Positions 8,652 through 12,600 of a stretch of 12,600 bases of DNA are shown piece by piece; the stretch's first letter is position 1; the number at the start of each line of letters is the position of its first letter. Source of the DNA: an uncultured Oscillospiraceae bacterium (GTDB lineage Bacteria > Bacillota > Clostridia > Oscillospirales > Ruminococcaceae); assembly GCA_910587465.1 (NCBI GenBank), contig CAJUMS010000078.1, forward strand, positions 1-12,600, in the 5' to 3' direction. The position numbers and the translations under genes were made by a program. The notes beneath the pieces were generated by a model. The model was not told where the DNA came from, searched no databases, and saw only the letters and a program-made list of their open reading frames with translations.

Positions 8652-8739
8652 TGATTTTGTCAATATAACTTTACACAATTTTCTCAAAAAAAACTCGTTT
8701 TTTTTGAGAAAATTGTGTAAAGTTATATTGACAAAATCA
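8652..8739. repeat. Perfect 42-bp inverted repeat with CTCG loop (MITE-like insertion)
   Basis: Arm 8652-8693 is the exact reverse complement of arm 8698-8739, with only CTCG (8694-8697) between them. TA dinucleotides at 8650-8651 and 8742-8743 flank it, consistent with a TA target duplication as made by IS630/Tc1-mariner elements or their MITEs. It lies between the two halves of one gene and supplies the stop codon of the upstream half. The arms contain ATTGTGTAAAG-like sequence also seen in ends of some IS256-family elements, but the orientation and TA flank fit that family poorly. It has no coding capacity. Confidence 0.85.
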
Positions 8740-9126
8740 AATATAGCCAAGCGAATAGTCCATAGAGTTCAGCCCATCCTTGAAAAAACGGTCATAGCCG
8801 TTCAGAATATCGTCCAGCTTTATCACGGAATAATTCAAGATTTTATCAAACGGAGGCAATGAAAAAATAATGCGATTGATATCTTCAAGCACACTCATAG
8901 CGGAGTAAACATTGTCGTTATATCTCGAAAAAACATAATGATCCATGTACGGAGAGATCGTTAAACGCTGCTTAAATTGCTTTATCTTACCTATAAAATC
9001 CGAGTCCAAAATATATTTTACGCACTTGTCATTCAGATAAGCGATCAGAATTTCATTGGAACTGTATCTGAATTTTTCGTTTATATAAACGTCATTACCC
9101 CAAAAGTAAGCCTTGAAATTAAACAC
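8737..9126 (-). CDS. N-terminal fragment of a split DUF6076-like protein
   Basis: This 129-codon frame starts at GTG 9126, chosen because GGAGG (9133-9137) lies 6 nt upstream. The frame is open further upstream, but that part overlaps the promoter and is hydrophobic nonsense. The protein begins with FNFKAYFWG after the start residue and contains no motif I can name. It ends with GYI followed by a TGA that lies in the outer arm of the palindrome. Deleting 92 nt (the 90-bp element plus one TA) joins it in frame as GYTADDLREL to the downstream fragment, giving 353 aa. It has its own strong promoter and ribosome binding site, so a truncated product may still be made. Function unknown. Confidence 0.7.
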   Translation of the reverse strand: MFNFKAYFWGNDVYINEKFRYSSNEILIAYLNDKCVKYILDSDFIGKIKQFKQRLTISPYMDHYVFSRYNDNVYSAMSVLEDINRIIFSLPPFDKILNYSVIKLDDILNGYDRFFKDGLNSMDYSLGYI

Positions 9127-9193
9127 GGAGAACCTCCAAAAAAATACTTTCAAAAATAGATAATGAGAAACAAAAAGTAGAGAACTGTATTTA

Positions 9194-9222
9194 ATTATAG
9201 CATAACTATTGAAAAATTTCAA
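9194..9222 (-). promoter_or_regulatory. Promoter of the DUF6076-like gene
   Basis: On the minus strand, TTGAAA (9222-9217) and a perfect TATAAT (9199-9194) are spaced by 17 nt. Transcription should start near 9187, leaving a leader of about 60 nt before the GTG. Its -35 box abuts that of the divergent plus-strand promoter. Confidence 0.78.
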
Positions 9223-9237
9223 GAGGTGTGCTAAAAT
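9209..9237 (+). promoter_or_regulatory. Divergent promoter of the mobilisation module
   Basis: TTGAAA (9209-9214), 17 nt and TAAAAT (9232-9237) form a good sigma-70-type promoter reading towards the excisionase-like gene. The two divergent -35 boxes together make the symmetric TTGAAA-AA-TTTCAA (9209-9222), so one bound repressor could control both directions. Confidence 0.65.
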
Positions 9238-9242
9238 AATAT

Positions 9243-9288
9243 GGACGATCAAAAGCAAATGAAAAAGCTGTTTTGCTCTTGGTCGTCC
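9243..9288 (+). promoter_or_regulatory. Leader hairpin before the excisionase-like gene
   Basis: Arms 9243-9259 and 9272-9288 form a 17-position stem with one G.U and one A.C mismatch and a 12-nt loop. It starts almost at the predicted transcription start and ends 12 nt before the AGGAGG ribosome binding site. There is no U-tract, so it looks more like an operator or an RNA-stability/translation control element than a terminator. Role inferred only from position. Confidence 0.5.
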
Positions 9289-9314
9289 TTAAAATTATAC
9301 AGGAGGTCGAAAAT

Positions 9315-9524
9315 TTGAAAGAAGCGATGTACACAAGTTATGAGGAACTGCCGCTGTTCTTAAATGCGGAAACACTCGCCAAACTACTCGGTGTTTCCGT
9401 GTCGAGCAGCTACGAACTGATGCACGAAAAGGATTTTCCGGCAATTAGAATTGGCTCTCGGTTAGTCGTTCCCAAAGAGAAATTGCAGCGTTGGATTGAC
9501 GAAAAGACAGGAAAGCGAGGATAA
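9315..9524 (+). CDS. Excisionase-like helix-turn-helix protein
   Basis: This 69-aa DNA-binding protein belongs to the MerR/excisionase-type HTH group. The helix-turn-helix LNAETLAKLLGVSVSSSYEL spans residues 16-35. A wing and a helix, FPAIRIGSRLVVPKEKLQRW (41-60), follow, the classic layout of small Xis proteins that bend DNA during excision. The TTG start at 9315 is chosen because AGGAGG (9301-9306) lies 8 nt upstream; the ATG at 9327 is too far away. The frame is open further upstream, but that part lies in the leader hairpin. It is the first gene of the plus-strand mobilisation module and lies 3 nt from the next gene. A role in excision is inferred; it could also be a transcriptional regulator. 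Confidence 0.82.
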   Translation: MKEAMYTSYEELPLFLNAETLAKLLGVSVSSSYELMHEKDFPAIRIGSRLVVPKEKLQRWIDEKTGKRG

Positions 9525-9527
9525 TAT

Positions 9528-9965
9528 TTGAACAGGAAATATTCAAAACGCGACCCAATCAAGGACTACTTTCCTCTGCCAAATGAGATATTTTATCTCG
9601 GACTTTCCTACGGGGAGATAGCCGTGTATTCATATCTGCTCTACCGCGAAAATAGGAGATTGTTTCAATGCTACCCAAGCTATAGGAATATTGGCAAGGC
9701 ACTTAAAATGTCCCGAAACACGGTCAGCAAATATGTTCAATTACTCGTTAATAAAGAGCTTATATCCACAGAACCGGCCAGCGTTTTCACCAAAGACAAC
9801 AAAAAACTCAACGGAAATCTACTCTACACAATACTCCCGATTGAGCAAGCAAAACAGTATTTTTACAAGCGACAACTCGAAAATATAGACCAAGCTATTG
9901 CCGAGGAAAAACGGCGAAAGAAGATAGAAGCTCTCTCCGTAAAGCCCGATAAGCAAGCCGTTTGA
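9528..9965 (+). CDS. Winged-helix HTH (HTH_36-like) protein
   Basis: This 145-aa protein has a central winged helix, CYPSYRNIGKALKMSRNTVS (48-67) followed by KYVQLLVNKELI (68-79), typical of HTH_36 domains found in replication-initiator-like and regulatory proteins of plasmids and mobilizable elements. The tail after about residue 105 is highly charged and probably helical. It starts with TTG at 9528, 3 nt after the preceding stop, with AGGA (9518-9521) 6 nt upstream. It may control or initiate replication of the excised element, or regulate the operon. The sequence does not decide between these. Confidence 0.78.
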   Translation: MNRKYSKRDPIKDYFPLPNEIFYLGLSYGEIAVYSYLLYRENRRLFQCYPSYRNIGKALKMSRNTVSKYVQLLVNKELISTEPASVFTKDNKKLNGNLLYTILPIEQAKQYFYKRQLENIDQAIAEEKRRKKIEALSVKPDKQAV

Positions 9966-10013
9966 CGGGTTGTAGGGGTAAAAATGGCAAATATTATTTG
10001 TAAGCAGGGCAAA

Positions 10014-10069
10014 GCGAGGGGTTGGCAAGCCGCCCCCTCACGGATCACATCGGACGGCAGAGCCGACCG
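10014..10069. promoter_or_regulatory. Putative oriT region upstream of the mobilisation genes
   Basis: This is a GC-rich island in AT-rich surroundings with two hairpins. GAGGGG (10016-10021) pairs with CCCCTC (10034-10039). CGGACGGC (10051-10058) pairs with GCCGACCG (10062-10069), with one mismatch and a 3-nt loop. It lies just upstream of the MobC-like gene and relaxase, the usual place for an origin of transfer, and resembles sequences I recall upstream of MobP3 relaxase genes. The nic site is not identified. Confidence 0.45.
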
Positions 10070-10131
10070 TTTAGGGATATTATTGAAAAAAGAGTCCCTG
10101 AAAAAAGGCGGTCTCATGGGAATGGAGCAAA

Positions 10132-10530
10132 ATGGAGAAAACAGCAATCAGATTTGATTCGGAACTCAAAGCAGAAATACAAAATATGATGAGCGAGGCG
10201 AACGCTACATCAATGGCAGATTTTGTCCGACAAGCCACGGAATTTTATATTGCATACTTGCGGCAAAAGAAAAGCATAGACTTTTTCGCTCCGCTGCTTG
10301 CACAAACGATAAAAAATGAAATAGAAAGTGTAGAGAAAAATATTTCATCAATGATCTACAAATTGTCAGTAGAACAGGCGATTGTAAATAACATAGTTGC
10401 TTGTTACAATGGCGTAAACGATGAAACAGTGAGAGAGCTACGCGAAATGTGTTCAAGAGAAATCGCGGAGAACAATGGTATCATCACATTTGAAGAAGCA
10501 ATGGAATTTCAACATTCGGAGGACGAATAA
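10132..10530 (+). CDS. Ribbon-helix-helix mobilisation accessory protein (MobC-like)
   Basis: This 132-aa protein has an N-terminal ribbon-helix-helix signature. A short strand, KTAIRFDSELKAEIQNMM (3-20), is followed by SMADFVRQATEFYIAYL (27-43). The rest is helical and acidic. Such proteins bind oriT and help the relaxase form the relaxosome. The ATG has GGAG (10124-10127) only 4 nt upstream, a tight but usable spacing. Its TAA overlaps the relaxase ATG by one base (TAATG), so translation of the two is coupled. The MobC label rests on fold and position, not on clear family motifs. Confidence 0.75.
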   Translation: MEKTAIRFDSELKAEIQNMMSEANATSMADFVRQATEFYIAYLRQKKSIDFFAPLLAQTIKNEIESVEKNISSMIYKLSVEQAIVNNIVACYNGVNDETVRELREMCSREIAENNGIITFEEAMEFQHSEDE

Positions 10531-11873
10531 TGCCAAAACTTATTTGCACAAGCAGATATATCAAGAATTCAAAATCCAAGAGCGCAGGGAATCTTATAAA
10601 ATATATGGGAACACGCGAGGGAGTTGAAAAGCTGTCAAATGGTTACGATAATTCCCCCGCGACACAAAAGCAGCATAGTTTAATCTGCGATTTACTCAGA
10701 GCATATCCGCCCGCTTGGGAATATCCCGAATTTCAAAAATATATAACCGAGCATTCAAAGGGCGCGGCAACGGAATGTATCAACGCTTTCATAGAACGAA
10801 ACGCCGACCAAATTCCGGACGTGAAGAAGTTAGTTTCGTATATGGCAGAGCGACCGGGAGTTGAGAAACTTGGCAAGCACGGATTATTTTCACAGAGCGA
10901 TGACAAAATTGATTTGGACAAGGTATGCGATGATGTTGCAAATCATGACGGTGTGATTTGGACTCACGTTGTTAGCTTAACGCGCGAGGACGCGGAACGG
11001 CTTGGCTATAACAAAGCGGCAGCATGGAGAGAACTCATCCGCAGAAACGCTATGCAGATAGCGGAGGCTCATAAGATTCCGATATCGGAAATGAAGTGGT
11101 ATGCTGCATTTCACAACACTACGCACCACCCGCACATTCATCTTGTGGTATATTCGGAAAATATAAAGCATGGATACCTGACGAAAAAGGGAATCGACAG
11201 CTTGCACAGCATATTCGCGAATGATATTTTCCGAAATGAAATGTACCATCTTTTCACCCTACAAACTCAAATGAGAAATGAGGTAAAGGCGGCAGCAAAT
11301 CAAAAAATCGAAGAACTGCTCCGACGCTCATCCGAATCTGCCCCGTGCAGTGAAAATATGTTTTTCCTTATCTTGCAGCTCTCCAAGCAACTCAAAAAGC
11401 ACAAGGGCAAAAAACTGTATGGATATCTACAAAAGGATATTAAAAATACTGTAGACGCAATCGTGAGGGAGCTTGCGAAAGATAATCGGATAGCGGATTT
11501 TTATGCAGAGTGGAATAACATCAATCGGCAGAAGCTGTCTATCTACCACGACAAACCCGATCCGGATATTCCGTTGGAAAACAACAAGGAATTCCGCAGC
11601 ATAAAGAATGCTATAATAAAATCAGTTTTAGAGTTGGATAGTAATTCAAATATCGAGCCTTATAATTCAAGGGCAACCAATATGGTCACCTTATGGGTAA
11701 AGCTGCTCGGCAGCATGATAAACGATTCATATCAGAAAAAGCAGTCAAAATTAAACAATCAGATTGACTCCAAGCTGAAATCCAAAATCGAACAGAAGAA
11801 GCGAGCTCTCGGAATCAAGACAGATCATTCTGTCAAAGACGTCAAAAACGACGGGCAAAATTTTACGTTTTGA
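10530..11873 (+). CDS. MobP3-type relaxase
   Basis: This 447-aa relaxase is predicted to nick oriT and pilot the DNA strand during mobilisation. The metal-binding histidines are clear in FHNTTHHPHIHLVVYS (194-209), with H200, H202 and H204 as the HxHxH cluster. Y25 in NLIKYMGTREGVEK and Y104 in LVSYMAERPGVEK are candidate tyrosines in two copies of a similar YMxxRxGVEK motif, as I recall for MobP3 proteins. The C-terminal half is helical and lysine-rich, without a recognised domain. The start at 10530 has GGAGG (10518-10522) 7 nt upstream. Length is normal and the gene appears intact, so the element could be mobilised in trans by a conjugative element even though its integrase is truncated. 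No type IV secretion genes are visible. Confidence 0.85.
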   Translation: MPKLICTSRYIKNSKSKSAGNLIKYMGTREGVEKLSNGYDNSPATQKQHSLICDLLRAYPPAWEYPEFQKYITEHSKGAATECINAFIERNADQIPDVKKLVSYMAERPGVEKLGKHGLFSQSDDKIDLDKVCDDVANHDGVIWTHVVSLTREDAERLGYNKAAAWRELIRRNAMQIAEAHKIPISEMKWYAAFHNTTHHPHIHLVVYSENIKHGYLTKKGIDSLHSIFANDIFRNEMYHLFTLQTQMRNEVKAAANQKIEELLRRSSESAPCSENMFFLILQLSKQLKKHKGKKLYGYLQKDIKNTVDAIVRELAKDNRIADFYAEWNNINRQKLSIYHDKPDPDIPLENNKEFRSIKNAIIKSVLELDSNSNIEPYNSRATNMVTLWVKLLGSMINDSYQKKQSKLNNQIDSKLKSKIEQKKRALGIKTDHSVKDVKNDGQNFTF

Positions 11874-11897
11874 GTACTGGATTTGTTCGGAGAAATG

Positions 11898-11906
11898 TGG
11901 TATGAT
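11898..11906 (+). promoter_or_regulatory. Possible extended -10 promoter of the integrase
   Basis: TGG-TATGAT forms an extended -10 element 26 nt before the integrase ATG. There is no good -35 box at the right distance; TGGATT at 11878-11883 is the nearest candidate. It may allow integrase expression independent of the upstream genes. Confidence 0.4.
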
Positions 11907-11932
11907 GTGTGGTTACAAAGGAGGTGCTGTCT

Positions 11933-12550
11933 ATGGCAAAACGCAGGCCATCAGGCGACGGAATGGTTCGCAAGCGTGATGACGGACGGTGGGAGGGCAG
12001 AATCGTAGTCGGTCACAAGAACAACGGCGAGCCAATATACAGATATGTCCTCGCCAAAACTCAATCGGAACTTACCCAAAAGCTACATGACAAGATCGAA
12101 ATGTACCGCGACGCTGATTTGAGTGAAGATTGCAACATGACACTCGGAGAGTGGCTTGACAAGTGGATCATCGAATTTATGATCTTCACAATAAGAGAGG
12201 GAACGCTGTCAGCGTATAAGTCGCTGATCGAACATCAGATAAAACCTTATCTTGGAAACCGTCCGTTGTCAACGCTTACAACGAACGAAATTCAAAAATT
12301 CTACAACACTGTCAAAAAGCAAGGCAGAGTAAATCCCGATAGGGTTCGAGGAACGGAACTCGCCGACAGTATGGTTAGGAAAATTCATATGCTGCTCCAC
12401 GAATCGCTTGACACGGCATTAAAACAGCGACTAATCGTAAATAATCCGACTAACGGAACTACCATTCCGAAAAACAATTATCCTGCCAAGCAAATCTTGA
12501 ATGATGAGCAGCTCGAGAGATTTATGGAGATAATAAAATCCGACGAGTGA
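11933..12550 (+). pseudogene. Tyrosine integrase lacking its catalytic domain
   Basis: This 205-aa protein opens with an AP2-like arm-type DNA-binding domain (about residues 8-50, RDDGRWEGRIVV). The SAM-like core-binding domain covers about 68-175 (LGEWLDKWI, LSAYKSLIEHQIKPYLG). It stops at KQILNDEQLERFMEIIKSDE, which is the start of the catalytic domain. Full-length relatives run to about 370-400 aa; here the R, HxxR and Y catalytic residues are all missing. No other frame in the remaining 50 bases continues the domain. The ATG at 11933 has AGGAGG (11919-11924) 8 nt upstream; a GTG 8 codons earlier lacks this. The product cannot recombine DNA alone but could still bind att sites. The break probably marks an insertion or rearrangement at about 12545-12550. 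Confidence 0.82.
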
Positions 12551-12566
12551 TGTTGTATAATAAAAC

Positions 12567-12595
12567 TTGACACCAAATTCTCAAAGAAGTATAAT
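12567..12595 (+). promoter_or_regulatory. Consensus sigma-70 promoter at the window end
   Basis: TTGACA (12567-12572), 17 nt and TATAAT (12590-12595) match both consensus boxes exactly. It begins 16 nt after the premature integrase stop and drives whatever lies to the right of the window. It probably belongs to the DNA that interrupted the integrase gene. Confidence 0.75.
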
Positions 12596-12600
12596 GCAAG

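Noticed and set aside
8652..8739. Reading the 42-bp palindrome as an ordinary intrinsic terminator
   Set aside because: The stem is far longer than usual, its A/T tracts lie in the loop-proximal part rather than after the stem, and it interrupts one gene rather than following it.
9127..9258. N-terminal extension of the DUF6076-like frame up to 9258
   Set aside because: The extension overlaps the TATAAT promoter and translates to a hydrophobic stretch that mimics a membrane segment. The GTG at 9126 has a proper GGAGG.
12556..12561. A second TATAAT as a further promoter after the integrase stop
   Set aside because: There is no -35 box at a suitable distance upstream; the TTGACA-17-TATAAT pair just downstream explains the region better.
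1..12600. CRISPR arrays, tRNA or rRNA genes
   Set aside because: I saw no regularly spaced direct repeats, no cloverleaf-like segments with a T-loop GTTCRANNC context and no rRNA-like stretches.

Overview
The window looks like the end of a low-GC Firmicutes contig, most likely a gut or rumen Clostridia (Eubacteriales). The reasons are AT-rich coding DNA, strong GGAGG-type ribosome binding sites, several TTG/GTG starts, consensus TATAAT promoters, a MobP3-type relaxase and an AP2-like phage/ICE integrase. The first 49 bases are not biological: they match the Illumina P7/Read-2 adapter with an 8-base index. The assembled genome therefore starts at about base 50, and nothing beyond hsdS can be seen.

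From about 50 to 7727 there is a complete type I restriction-modification locus on the minus strand. In transcription order it is hsdR (922 aa), a DUF262/DUF1524 protein of the GmrSD type (583 aa), hsdM (520 aa) and hsdS (420 aa). hsdR has a clear sigma-70 promoter (TTGAAT-17-TATAAT). DUF262, hsdM and hsdS are tightly spaced, and the hsdM and hsdS ribosome binding sites lie inside the preceding genes. The DUF262 gene, probably a second, modification-dependent nuclease, sits between hsdR and hsdM, so one operon may carry two anti-phage activities.

From 7940 to 9126 a DUF6076-like zinc-finger gene (minus strand) is split in two by an almost perfectly self-complementary 90-bp insertion. The insertion has 42-bp arms and a 4-nt loop and is flanked by TA. 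Removing it with one TA restores a single 353-codon frame from a GTG start to the stop.

From 9209 to 12550 a plus-strand mobilisation module reads out of a promoter region divergent from the DUF6076 gene: a small excisionase-like HTH protein, a winged-helix HTH protein, an oriT-like GC-rich region, a ribbon-helix-helix MobC-like protein, a MobP3 relaxase and a tyrosine integrase. The integrase ends after its arm- and core-binding domains and lacks the catalytic domain. A consensus promoter (TTGACA-17-TATAAT) follows immediately, so the integrase end looks like a rearrangement or insertion junction. I read the whole window as a degraded integrative mobilizable element carrying a defence cargo (type I R-M plus DUF262).
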